NCBI GenBank assembly: GCA_958417695.1
Contig: CATZDQ010000056.1
Span: 1 to 9,521, forward strand
Direction: 5' to 3'
DNA from: an uncultured Clostridiaceae bacterium
GTDB taxonomy: Bacteria; Bacillota; Clostridia; TANB77; CAG-508
DNA: 9,521 nt
The first letter of the stretch is position 1, and each line of letters begins with the position of its first letter. The translations under genes and the position numbers were made by a program. Positions 1 through 6,175 of this stretch are shown here, one piece after another. Below the pieces are notes generated by a model, which worked only from the letters and a program-made list of their open reading frames with translations, was not told where the DNA came from and made no database searches.

Positions 1-761
1 TAAGTTCCTAATAGCATTACCACAATTATTCCCAAGCCAATCAATAAATAACCTATATGTATATGTCCCTCTAATAATAGATATCTAGAGGATACAAATT
101 CAAATAAAGAAATCTTTTTTAAAAACTCTATATTTTCTCCCATACTACCAATAATTTGTAAAAAGTAGCTGGCAAACAAAATACCAATCCCCATACTCAT
201 TGATTTTCTAGTTTTCTTAAAAAATGTAGACAAAAATAAGGTAATAAAAAATAACATACCATAGAGTAACATGGGTAATAGACTAATCGTCAAAAATTCT
301 GATATATCCACATCCCCACTAACCTTTAATGCAATCAAATTACCAATAGTTATGATAATAGTAAAAGCTACTATATATAGTACACCACATAACACTTTAG
401 CCGTAACAATTTGGTTCCTACTAACTGGTTTTGTCGCTAAAAATTCAATTGTCTTATCATTTTCTTCTTTTAGTAAAATCGTAGTTCCTAAAATAGAAGC
501 ATATAAACCTCCTATTAAAGTTAAGAAAGTGTAACCTTCTGTTTTAAACCATCCATATGCCGATTCAATTCCTACAATATCCATGTTGAATGTTGAAAGT
601 ATTTCTTGTGGCATAGATTGCATCATCTGGTTTAAGCTCTCTTTCGTATTTTCATTCATTAAATGAGGATATATAGCAAAAATCAAAATATACATACCTA
701 ATAAGATGCTTACCCAAATAAGAAATGATTTTAAATTAATTTTTAATTCTCTTTTTAACAT
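1..761 (-). CDS. ABC-2-type transporter permease, 3' end cut off by window
   Basis: Membrane subunit of an ABC exporter, working with the ATPase encoded immediately upstream. The reading frame is open from ATG at 761 to base 1 without a stop, giving 253 codons, so the C-terminus lies outside the window. The protein starts MLKRELKINLKSF followed by a first hydrophobic helix (about residues 13-31), then a long extracytoplasmic loop with Met/Gln-rich stretches (about 32-75). A second helix (about 78-97) precedes the segment EENDKTIEFLATKPVSR (99-115), which is typical of ABC-2 permeases of the PF12679 type. Further helices follow at about 122-145 and 156-178, with more to the end. The Shine-Dalgarno AAGGAG directly follows the ATPase stop codon, and only 10 bp separate the genes, so they are co-translated. 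The substrate cannot be told; relatives export peptides, antibiotics or drugs. Confidence 0.88.
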   Translation of the reverse strand, partial: MLKRELKINLKSFLIWVSILLGMYILIFAIYPHLMNENTKESLNQMMQSMPQEILSTFNMDIVGIESAYGWFKTEGYTFLTLIGGLYASILGTTILLKEENDKTIEFLATKPVSRNQIVTAKVLCGVLYIVAFTIIITIGNLIALKVSGDVDISEFLTISLLPMLLYGMLFFITLFLSTFFKKTRKSMSMGIGILFASYFLQIIGSMGENIEFLKKISLFEFVSSRYLLLEGHIHIGYLLIGLGIIVVMLLGT

Positions 762-771
762 ATCTTCTCCT

Positions 772-1644
772 TTATTGATAATAATGCATAAATATTTCTT
801 CTATATCTAGCTCTTCTACTAAAAATTTCGAAACGGTATATTGACTAACTATTTTTAATAACTGGTCAATATCTCCTGTATAAATAAATTGTATTTGGTT
901 ATCCTTCTTTTCTAATACCGGAACTGCTAAAGCTTTTTCTAATTCTTCTATGTGCTGTGCTACTATTTTTACCTTTACCATATTGGTTTCTTGTAAATCT
1001 TGTATACGTTCTACTTTAACAATTTTTCCATCTTTAATAATCGCTATGTTATCGCATATTCTTTTAACTTCACTTAAAATATGGGAAGAAAAGAATATCG
1101 TTGTCTTCTTTTTCTTCTCTTCTAGTAAGATTTCATAAAACTTTTCCTGCATTAATGGGTCTAAACCGCTAGTTGCCTCATCCATAATCACAATTTTAGG
1201 TTCATGCATGAAAGCAATGACAATTCCAACCTTTTTCAAGTTACCAAGAGAAAGTTCATCTATTTTTTTATCTTCTTCTACTTCTAATTTATCTACTAAT
1301 TGTTTTCTTCTCTTGCTACAATCCTTTTTATAAAAAGATGCCGCATAATCTAGCATTTTCTTAACAGTTAGGTCTTCGTATAAATGAATTTCAGATGGTA
1401 AATATCCCATTATTTCTCTTATTGCTTCTCTATTTTTAGACAAGGGCTTACCTTGAATACAAACTTCTCCTGTATTACTACGAATTAAGTTCATCATACA
1501 CTTTATCGTTGTACTTTTTCCAGCACCATTGGGTCCTATAAAACCAAATATAGTTCCCTCTTCTATGTTCAAATGAATATCTTGAATTGCCGTATTTTTA
1601 CCATAGCTTTTACTTAAATTCTCTATTTGTATGGCATAAGACAT
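772..1644 (-). CDS. ABC transporter ATP-binding protein (ABC-2 exporter)
   Basis: Nucleotide-binding subunit that powers the adjacent permease. It has 290 residues, a normal length for the DrrA/CcmA/BcrA-like class. Walker A is GPNGAGKST (37-45), Walker B is IVIMDEAT (151-158) followed by the D-loop SGLDP, and the switch histidine lies in FFSSHILSEV. The C-terminal ~80 residues form the small regulatory extension common in this class. Two motifs depart from consensus: the signature reads LSLGN rather than LSGGQ (131-135), and the Q-loop region reads GYLPSEIHLYEDLT with no glutamine. Both variants are familiar in one branch of ABC-2 exporters, so they do not by themselves suggest inactivity. 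The start has AGGAGG about 9 nt upstream. It lies 43 bp after the HD-domain gene, so it probably belongs to the same transcript, although a separate promoter in the AT-rich gap cannot be excluded. Confidence 0.93.
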   Translation of the reverse strand: MSYAIQIENLSKSYGKNTAIQDIHLNIEEGTIFGFIGPNGAGKSTTIKCMMNLIRSNTGEVCIQGKPLSKNREAIREIMGYLPSEIHLYEDLTVKKMLDYAASFYKKDCSKRRKQLVDKLEVEEDKKIDELSLGNLKKVGIVIAFMHEPKIVIMDEATSGLDPLMQEKFYEILLEEKKKKTTIFFSSHILSEVKRICDNIAIIKDGKIVKVERIQDLQETNMVKVKIVAQHIEELEKALAVPVLEKKDNQIQFIYTGDIDQLLKIVSQYTVSKFLVEELDIEEIFMHYYQ

Positions 1645-1687
1645 ACTTTTTCTCCTCCTTTTATCTTTTATAACATAATATAACTAC

Positions 1688-2356
1688 TCATGAATTTTCC
1701 TCCTTATTTTTTGTTTCTTTTCTTAAAAGTTCATGTTTTTTCACATAATCTGCTATTTCTACAAATGCTGTTTCCTGATAAATTGGTCTATCATTTTCTA
1801 TAAATAAATCGGCAATTGTTTTTTCTCCTTTTTGTAACAATGCTTCTATTCTCTTATCTTTTAATAATTCCTCATTTTTCTTATCTTGTAAATCCATATC
1901 GTTTTCTTCACAATATAATTTACATTGTATATCTGCTTCCAACTTATCACACATCTTAGCAAAAATAGCTTCTCTTGTTTGCATCTGTTCAAATTCCTCA
2001 ATTAAAGTTCTATATTCTTCTGCTTTAGTCAAATCTTTTAAAACTTCTTGTACTGCTTTTCTGCCTAACCTTTTTCTTTCTTCTTGTGTTTCTTTATCAA
2101 AAGGGGTTAAATCACCCATTTTAATCTCCTCTAATTCATGAATTACCAACATAAGTACTACTTTTTGTAAATCAATTTCCATGGTAAATTCAGAATCTAT
2201 AGCAATGGCTAATATGCATGTACCATAGATATGCTCAGCTACACTTTCCATTCGCTCTCTTTTTACATGCCATACTTTCCATCCACTTCTAATAGTATCT
2301 TTTAATTGTGTTGCTAATAAATAAAAGGTTATTGTATTTCTAATTTTTTCATCCAT
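1688..2356 (-). CDS. HD_3-family metal-dependent phosphohydrolase (YfbR/5'-nucleotidase-like)
   Basis: Probable cytoplasmic metal-dependent phosphohydrolase of the HD_3 (PF13023) type. The best-studied relative is the E. coli 5'-deoxynucleotidase YfbR. Visible metal-site elements are H42 in ESVAEH, the H73-E74 pair in VIHELEEIKMGD, and D137 in KMCDKLEADIQ. An arginine/tryptophan-containing N-terminal helix (SGWKVWHVKRER) matches the substrate-side region of the family. The classic His-Asp pair is His-Glu here; I recall similar HExEEI motifs in clostridial relatives but could not check. The length is 222 aa, slightly longer than YfbR (~200), with a Lys/Glu-rich tail. It overlaps the upstream CYTH gene by 8 bp (ATGGATGA), so translation is probably coupled. 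The true substrate is unknown; a nucleoside monophosphate is the family-based guess. Confidence 0.85.
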   Translation of the reverse strand: MDEKIRNTITFYLLATQLKDTIRSGWKVWHVKRERMESVAEHIYGTCILAIAIDSEFTMEIDLQKVVLMLVIHELEEIKMGDLTPFDKETQEERKRLGRKAVQEVLKDLTKAEEYRTLIEEFEQMQTREAIFAKMCDKLEADIQCKLYCEENDMDLQDKKNEELLKDKRIEALLQKGEKTIADLFIENDRPIYQETAFVEIADYVKKHELLRKETKNKEENS

Positions 2357-2849
2357 TTTCTTCTTCCTTACTTAATTTTTTTATCCTATCTTGTATTTCT
2401 TTTTTACTTAACAAAATTAATTGTGCATCCAATCCTAAAGTTGTATTTGTAATTTCTTTTCCCACCCATTCTGGTAAGAGATAGTTTTGTGCTGCTTCTA
2501 TAGATTCAAATTCTATCTCTGCACGCATAAAGCCTTCTTGTTTACCATGATAGATTTTTATGGATATTTTAGGCTGTATGCTAATGGTATAACTATCTCT
2601 TAAAATTACTCTTTCACAATTTTTCTTATAATCTTCAAATGCTTCCTTAGAAATTTTCTTCTTATTTTTTTCATACTGCAAAGGACCTATCCATTTTTTA
2701 GTTTCTAATTCATAAGAATCTTCTTTCCTTTGTACTCTTATCTGCTCTTTAGGGTCTTGTTTTAGATAATATCGTTCTTGTCTAATTGGTTTTATATCAT
2801 CTAAATCTGGTAATTGGTTGATTAAAAACTTTCTTTCTATCTCTTTCAT
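2349..2849 (-). CDS. CYTH-domain protein (inorganic triphosphatase / class IV cyclase-like)
   Basis: CYTH (PF01928) proteins form a beta-barrel tunnel that binds triphosphate compounds with metal ions; bacterial members are mostly tripolyphosphatases or thiamine-triphosphatase-like enzymes. The hallmark ExExK motif is at the extreme N-terminus, MKEIERKF, with E3, E5 and K7. Later tunnel-lining strands are recognisable: IRVQRK (37-42), YELETKK (46-52), an acidic strand AEIEFES in the C-terminal half, and the closing PEWVGKEIT helix region. The size, 166 aa, is normal for a compact single-domain bacterial CYTH. The start is set by AAGGAGG about 12 nt upstream. It is first in the minus-strand cluster, with a good promoter 30 bp upstream, and overlaps the HD phosphohydrolase gene. 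The pairing suggests nucleotide or polyphosphate metabolism, but this is inference. Confidence 0.9.
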   Translation of the reverse strand: MKEIERKFLINQLPDLDDIKPIRQERYYLKQDPKEQIRVQRKEDSYELETKKWIGPLQYEKNKKKISKEAFEDYKKNCERVILRDSYTISIQPKISIKIYHGKQEGFMRAEIEFESIEAAQNYLLPEWVGKEITNTTLGLDAQLILLSKKEIQDRIKKLSKEEENG

Positions 2850-2879
2850 AAAAAGTAGTCCTCCTTTTTTATTGTAAAC

Positions 2880-2908
2880 ATATTATCATATTTTCTATTT
2901 TCTTACAA
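2880..2908 (-). promoter_or_regulatory. Predicted sigma-A promoter for the CYTH-HD-ABC cluster
   Basis: On the minus strand TTGTAA (2908-2903) and TAATAT (2885-2880) are separated by exactly 17 bp. The -10 lies about 30 bp upstream of the CYTH start codon and just ahead of its AAGGAGG. It is divergent from the plus-strand promoter at 2951-2979, so the two share a short bidirectional regulatory region. Confidence 0.55.
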
Positions 2909-2950
2909 GGAATTTATACCGACTTTCTTTTAAAAGGAATGGCTCTATTT

Positions 2951-2979
2951 TTGACATTCTTTACATAATTTGCTATACT
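2951..2979 (+). promoter_or_regulatory. Near-consensus sigma-A promoter for the 118-aa orphan gene
   Basis: A perfect -35 TTGACA (2951-2956), a 17-bp spacer and -10 TATACT (2974-2979, five of six consensus bases) stand 54 bp ahead of the ATG at 3034. Transcription would begin around 2985-2988. This is the strongest-looking promoter in the window and suggests that the short gene behind it is well expressed. Confidence 0.75.
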
Positions 2980-2987
2980 ATAAATAA

Positions 2988-3004
2988 GTGTAGCTATCCT
3001 ACAC
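2988..3004 (+). promoter_or_regulatory. Perfect hairpin at the predicted 5' end of the mRNA
   Basis: GTGTAG (2988-2993) and CTACAC (2999-3004) form a perfect 6-bp stem with a 5-nt loop, CTATC. Given the promoter position, the stem would sit at or within a few bases of the mRNA 5' end, the arrangement known to protect transcripts from 5'-end-dependent decay. It could instead be an operator dyad. Confidence 0.45.
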
Positions 3005-3033
3005 AAAATAAAACTTGAAAAAGGAGAAATATT

Positions 3034-3390
3034 ATGCATCAGAAAACGCTTGAAGAACGGAAACAAATGGACCAATTAGAACTTTTAGATTACTATCGGG
3101 AAGCTTTACAACAGTCTTCAGAGACATTAATGCGTCCTAATGCTATGGCAGATGACGTAAAAGATTCCCTGCACGACTTGTTCGTATTAACAGCGGATAT
3201 GACAAATGACCCTCGGCTGAAACATTTACATAGTTTTAGCAAGTATATTCATAATTTAATAGAAAATACTTACACCTACGATGTGTGTCGGGCGACTGTA
3301 GTTCTGTCTGTCAACTTTCTGATTGAAACTATGTCTGTTACTTATGCAGATGAGATGGCGCATTTACAACAGCGTATTGGTATCAATTAA
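3034..3390 (+). CDS. Conserved-looking small protein of unknown function (118 aa)
   Basis: I do not recognise this family. The 118-residue product is soluble, with no signal peptide or membrane segment, and looks mostly alpha-helical. An acidic/charged N-terminal half (LEERKQMDQLELLDYYREAL) leads to a DVKDSLHDLF helix, and a C-terminal half carries conserved-looking aromatic and His residues (HLHSFSKYIHNLIENTYTY) before a helix ending in HLQQRI. The coding status is well supported: ideal AAGGAG (3021-3026) 7 nt before ATG, a strong promoter upstream and an intrinsic terminator 17 bp after the stop. It is transcribed alone, with genes of the opposite strand on both sides. Arginine codons are four CGG and two CGT with no AGA, unlike the AT-rich neighbours, which could reflect high expression or a different history. 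Confidence 0.8.
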   Translation: MHQKTLEERKQMDQLELLDYYREALQQSSETLMRPNAMADDVKDSLHDLFVLTADMTNDPRLKHLHSFSKYIHNLIENTYTYDVCRATVVLSVNFLIETMSVTYADEMAHLQQRIGIN

Positions 3391-3407
3391 ATTGACTACT
3401 CCTTTTT

Positions 3408-3444
3408 GGGGGATAGCATTGCTGTCCCCCTGTTTTCTTTTTTG
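3408..3444 (+). terminator. Strong intrinsic terminator of the 118-aa gene
   Basis: GGGGGA (3408-3413) pairs with TCCCCC (3425-3430). The stem continues inward through a T-G wobble, A-T, G-C and C-G to a 3-nt loop. It is followed by the T-rich tail TGTTTTCTTTTTT. Confidence 0.9.
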
Positions 3445-3447
3445 GAT

Positions 3448-3495
3448 AAAAAAATAACTCTTTATTACCATTTTCGTTTGTAATAAAAAGTTATT
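3448..3495 (-). terminator. Intrinsic terminator of the lemA-TPM operon
   Basis: An imperfect stem is made of arms 3453-3468 and 3480-3495 (AATAACT-c-TTTATTAC against GTAATAAA-a-AGTTATT), with one C/A mismatch and an 11-nt loop. On the minus strand it is followed by a run of Us (complement of A 3448-3454). On the plus strand no T-run follows directly, so it serves the minus-strand genes. Confidence 0.75.
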
Positions 3496-3540
3496 CTTAT
3501 AAAAATATTTTTTCTATTATACTTATCCTATTAGAAGCTT

Positions 3541-4419
3541 CTAGAACTTCCTCCACCTCCGGAGGAACCTCCTCCACCCGAAAAGCCTCCTCCAGAAAAT
3601 CCTCCTCCATGGCCGTCCACCACCAAAGAACAAAAATCCTCTTCCGAAACAAGCTATTAACAAAAATATACCGTTTACAAAGGTGGACATGACTGCATTT
3701 ATGATGATACCCGTCATTATAAAACTAATCATGCCAAAAATCGTAAGGTACCCAATAGCTAATAGCCATTTTGCTGGAGTAGATATACCCCTTATTCGTA
3801 AAATACTTCCCAAAATCATGGCTACCACAATTCCAAAGAAACTAATACTAGGTACAGTTGTTTTAGTCGTATCTGTAGCTACCACAGGGCTTTCTTTTGT
3901 AATCGTTATACCATAGTCATTCACAATCACATCTAAAAAAGCGTTAAAACCATTTCGAATTCCCTCATCCCATTTATTTTCTTTCAAATAAGGTATCATA
4001 TACTCGTCCTGAATTCTACCTGTTTTAGCATCTGGCAAAATACCCTCTAAACCATAACCTACTTCTACTCTAAATTTTCGTTCTTTAAGAGATAATAGTA
4101 ATAGTAATCCATTATTTTTTGTCTTATCACCAATACCAAATTCTCTAAATAGCTGTGTTGCATATTCCTCCAAAGAGGCACCCTCTAATGAAGGAATGGT
4201 AACTACTACAATTTGTGCACCTGTTTGTTTTTGTAAGCTTTGATTAATCTGCATAATATAGTTTTTGGTATCCTGACTTAATAAATTAGCATAATCATTA
4301 ACATAGAAATCTTGTGTAGGGCTAACTACTGCATATACTTTGCTAGCCATTAAAACCACTAACAGTATGATAAAAGTTATAAATTTCCCTCTTCTTACTT
4401 TCCAATTAGAAGTTAACAC
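3541..4419 (-). CDS. TPM-domain (YgcG-like) membrane protein with frame-disrupted Gly/Ser tail
   Basis: Secreted or membrane-anchored TPM domain protein (PF04536, the YgcG/TLP18.3 family), usual partner of LemA. I place the start at GTG 4419: it has AGGAGG six bases upstream and leaves only a 14-bp overlap with lemA, whereas an in-frame ATG at 4476 would overlap by 71 bp. From this start, MLTSNWKVRRGKF plus a hydrophobic stretch ending ASKVYA forms a 30-residue signal peptide. The TPM domain follows (about 31-165): VNDYANLLSQ, GAQIVVVTIPSLEG, LFREFGIGDKTKNNGLLLLLS, RVEVGYGLEGILPD and KEN-KWDEGI. Two or three membrane helices come next. The family normally ends in a Gly/Ser-rich tail with terminal SSRxF. 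Here the frame instead gives an Arg/Trp-rich end (RPWRRIFWRRL...) and stops at 3541. Skipping one C at 3611-3612 restores the canonical tail, stopping at 3531. The annotated end is therefore either a mutant, a sequencing error or a frameshift product. Confidence 0.82.
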   Translation of the reverse strand: MLTSNWKVRRGKFITFIILLVVLMASKVYAVVSPTQDFYVNDYANLLSQDTKNYIMQINQSLQKQTGAQIVVVTIPSLEGASLEEYATQLFREFGIGDKTKNNGLLLLLSLKERKFRVEVGYGLEGILPDAKTGRIQDEYMIPYLKENKWDEGIRNGFNAFLDVIVNDYGITITKESPVVATDTTKTTVPSISFFGIVVAMILGSILRIRGISTPAKWLLAIGYLTIFGMISFIMTGIIINAVMSTFVNGIFLLIACFGRGFLFFGGGRPWRRIFWRRLFGWRRFLRRWRKF

Positions 4420-4969
4420 TTGGTACCTCCTTGCTTCCTTCTTGTGCCTCAAAGTAAGCTTTTTGTTCAAATCCAAACATTCCTGCTAACAAGTTTTTAG
4501 GAAATTTTTTAATTTCCAAATTATAAGCTTTTACAGCATCATTATAATCTTTTCTAGCTACAGCAATCCTATTTTCTGTACCGGATAACTCATCAGATAA
4601 TTGTATAAAGTTGTTAGATGATTTTAAATCTGGATAGTTTTCTACCACTAACATTAAAGCATTTAAAGATGAACTTAATGCACTATCTGCCTTTGCTTTA
4701 TCTTCTATACTATTAGCACCCACTAATTTAGCTCTAGCTTCTGTAATACTATCAATAATCTCTGTCTCATGCGTTGTATAACCTTTTACGGTATTTACTA
4801 AATTAGGAATTAAATCGGCTCTTCTTTGTAACATAACCTCTAAATTGGCTAATGTAGTTTCTACTGCCTCTGATTTAGAAACCATCCCATTATAGCTTCC
4901 TATTAAAAGACCTCCTAGAATTACTACTACAGCGATAATGACAATTAAAATAATACTTGATTTTTTCAT
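4406..4969 (-). CDS. lemA: LemA family membrane protein
   Basis: LemA family (PF04011) protein anchored by one N-terminal transmembrane helix (about 5-24, IILIVIIAVVVILGG) with the rest forming a helical bundle. Family hallmarks are clear: the YNGMVSKSEAV segment, LQRRADLIPNLVNTVKGY (47-64), the ENRIAVARKDYNDAV stretch, and the C-terminal FPKNLLAGMFGFEQKAYFEA. At 187 residues it is full length. The start has AGGAGG 8 nt upstream. It is first in a two-gene operon with the TPM gene; its last codons contain the Shine-Dalgarno and GTG of that gene, so the two proteins are coupled translationally. LemA/TPM pairs are common in bacteria, but their molecular function is not firmly established; an envelope role is the usual view. 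Confidence 0.95.
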   Translation of the reverse strand: MKKSSIILIVIIAVVVILGGLLIGSYNGMVSKSEAVETTLANLEVMLQRRADLIPNLVNTVKGYTTHETEIIDSITEARAKLVGANSIEDKAKADSALSSSLNALMLVVENYPDLKSSNNFIQLSDELSGTENRIAVARKDYNDAVKAYNLEIKKFPKNLLAGMFGFEQKAYFEAQEGSKEVPSVNF

Positions 4970-4996
4970 TTTTCTTCCTCCTTTTTGTTTGAAAAC

Positions 4997-5002
4997 ATTA
5001 TA
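4997..5002 (-). promoter_or_regulatory. -10 box of the lemA-TPM operon
   Basis: A perfect TATAAT (complement of 4997-5002) lies 27 bp upstream of the lemA ATG and ahead of its AGGAGG. No convincing -35 is present at 16-18 bp spacing, so an activator or a non-standard -35 may be involved. Confidence 0.5.
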
Positions 5003-5091
5003 CCCTATTTCAATTTGTTTTACTACTATTTTATTTCAAATTCCTGTTTAATCTTCTCTTAACTGGTTCATACTACTAACAGGTGATAAAC

Positions 5092-6033
5092 ATGAAAGAA
5101 AACTTTTTAATACAATATCCAGCTTTATTTCAAGGAGAACACAATTTAAAGAAAACAAAAAATTATTTTGAAGGTTGGTACTTTAAACAAGTAAGTCCAG
5201 AACATAGTATAGCCTTTATTCCTGGCATTTGTATAGAAGCAGGCAAGAAATCTGCTTTTATACAAATCATCACAAACACACAATCTTATTACATTCCCTT
5301 TGATTTTTCTGATTTTCATTTCTCCCATGTTCCTTTTTTTATAGAAATCGGAGAAAATTATTTTTCTTTAGAAGAAATACGTATGCATATCCACACGCCT
5401 AATTTATCTATTGATGGACAAGTCCACTACCAAGAAAGACAAACGATACAAAAAACACCACTTTGTCCTAATATTATGGGTCCTTTTTCTTATCTACCTT
5501 TTATGGAATGTCATCATGCTATTTTAAGTATGAATCATTTAGTGGATGGTTACTTTAACTTGAATGATACAACTCTTATTTTTGAAAAAGAAAAAGGGTA
5601 TATAGAAAAAGACTGGGGTAGTTCTTTTCCTCAATCTTATATTTGGGCACAAGGAAATTACTTTACTAAACCATCTACTAGCTTTTTTGTTTCTATTGCT
5701 CATATTCCTATGGGACCTACTGCCTTTGAAGGTTTTATTTGTGTACTTATAGTAGATGGAAAAGAATATCGTTTTACAACTTATAATGGTAGTAAAATCC
5801 TAAATTTTAAAAAATCTAAAACAGATATCAACTTAACTTTGCAAAAAGGAGAAGAACAGTTGCAAATTTTTTCTAATAACCAACATGCCTTCCCGTTATT
5901 AGCACCAAAGTGTGGTAAAATGAGTACTTCTATTTCCGAAAGCTTAGATGCTAAACTGCATCTTGTTCTTTCTAAGCAAGGTAATGTTCTATATGAAGAT
6001 GATGGCTCTTACTGTGGTTTAGAAATAGTTTAA
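5092..6033 (+). CDS. Tocopherol-cyclase family protein of unknown bacterial function
   Basis: Belongs to the Tocopherol_cycl family (PF14249), named after the plant enzyme VTE1 that closes the chromanol ring of vitamin E. Family signatures seen (numbered from the ATG at 5092, 313 aa) are YFEGWYFK near 25-32, MECHHAILSMNH around 138-149, and GYIEKDWGSSFP (169-180) followed by YIWAQGN. There is no signal peptide or membrane segment. The start choice rests on AGGTGAT (5081-5087), a perfect anti-Shine-Dalgarno match ideally placed for ATG 5092; the in-frame GTG at 5083 lies inside that site and is unlikely. The organism type makes no tocopherol as far as known, so the substrate is unknown; it may be a lipocalin-like lipid or quinone binder or an enzyme on another prenyl lipid. 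It is divergent from lemA, and no clear terminator follows it. Confidence 0.88.
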   Translation: MKENFLIQYPALFQGEHNLKKTKNYFEGWYFKQVSPEHSIAFIPGICIEAGKKSAFIQIITNTQSYYIPFDFSDFHFSHVPFFIEIGENYFSLEEIRMHIHTPNLSIDGQVHYQERQTIQKTPLCPNIMGPFSYLPFMECHHAILSMNHLVDGYFNLNDTTLIFEKEKGYIEKDWGSSFPQSYIWAQGNYFTKPSTSFFVSIAHIPMGPTAFEGFICVLIVDGKEYRFTTYNGSKILNFKKSKTDINLTLQKGEEQLQIFSNNQHAFPLLAPKCGKMSTSISESLDAKLHLVLSKQGNVLYEDDGSYCGLEIV

Positions 6034-6062
6034 TTTAATATAGATTATATATTCCTACTAGA

Positions 6063-6099
6063 TTGTATTTTAACGAATTTACTGTTATAATAACGGTAA
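6063..6099 (+). promoter_or_regulatory. Promoter with a dyad centred on its -10 box
   Basis: -35 TTGTAT (6063-6068, three of six consensus bases), a 17-bp spacer and a perfect -10 TATAAT (6086-6091) precede the 142-aa gene. A 21-bp dyad (6079-6099), with arms TTACTGTTAT and ATAACGGTAA around one central A, is centred on the -10. The arms match at nine of ten positions, the tenth being a T-G pair. A protein bound here would block RNA polymerase, so a repressor operator is the natural reading. Confidence 0.5.
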
Positions 6100-6116
6100 G
6101 TTATTTTCAGTTTTAA

Positions 6117-6139
6117 AGTACTATATATTTTCTAGTACT
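6117..6139 (+). promoter_or_regulatory. 5'-leader hairpin ahead of the 142-aa gene
   Basis: AGTACTA (6117-6123) and TAGTACT (6133-6139) form a perfect 7-bp stem with a 9-nt AT-rich loop, inside the predicted 5' untranslated region and about 25 nt before the Shine-Dalgarno GGAGGT (6165-6170). No role is evident; mRNA stabilisation or a second operator are possible. Confidence 0.35.
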
Positions 6140-6175
6140 GTCACTTGTTAACTATTTGTTTAATGGAGGTATTTT

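Noticed and set aside
271..534. Plus-strand open frame of 87 codons
   Set aside because: Lies antisense to the ABC-2 permease, whose frame gives a coherent transmembrane protein.
4420..4476. N-terminal extension of the TPM protein from an in-frame ATG at 4476
   Set aside because: It would overlap lemA by 71 bp, adds a charged stretch before a good signal peptide, and has no suitable Shine-Dalgarno; GTG 4419 has AGGAGG at ideal spacing.
5046..5074. Promoter for the tocopherol-cyclase-family gene (CATACT at 5069-5074)
   Set aside because: The matching -35 (GTTTAA) is poor and the -10 would be only about 17 bp from the start codon; not convincing enough to list.
5083..5091. GTG 5083 as start of the tocopherol-cyclase-family protein
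   Set aside because: The GTG is part of the AGGTGAT Shine-Dalgarno that serves ATG 5092.
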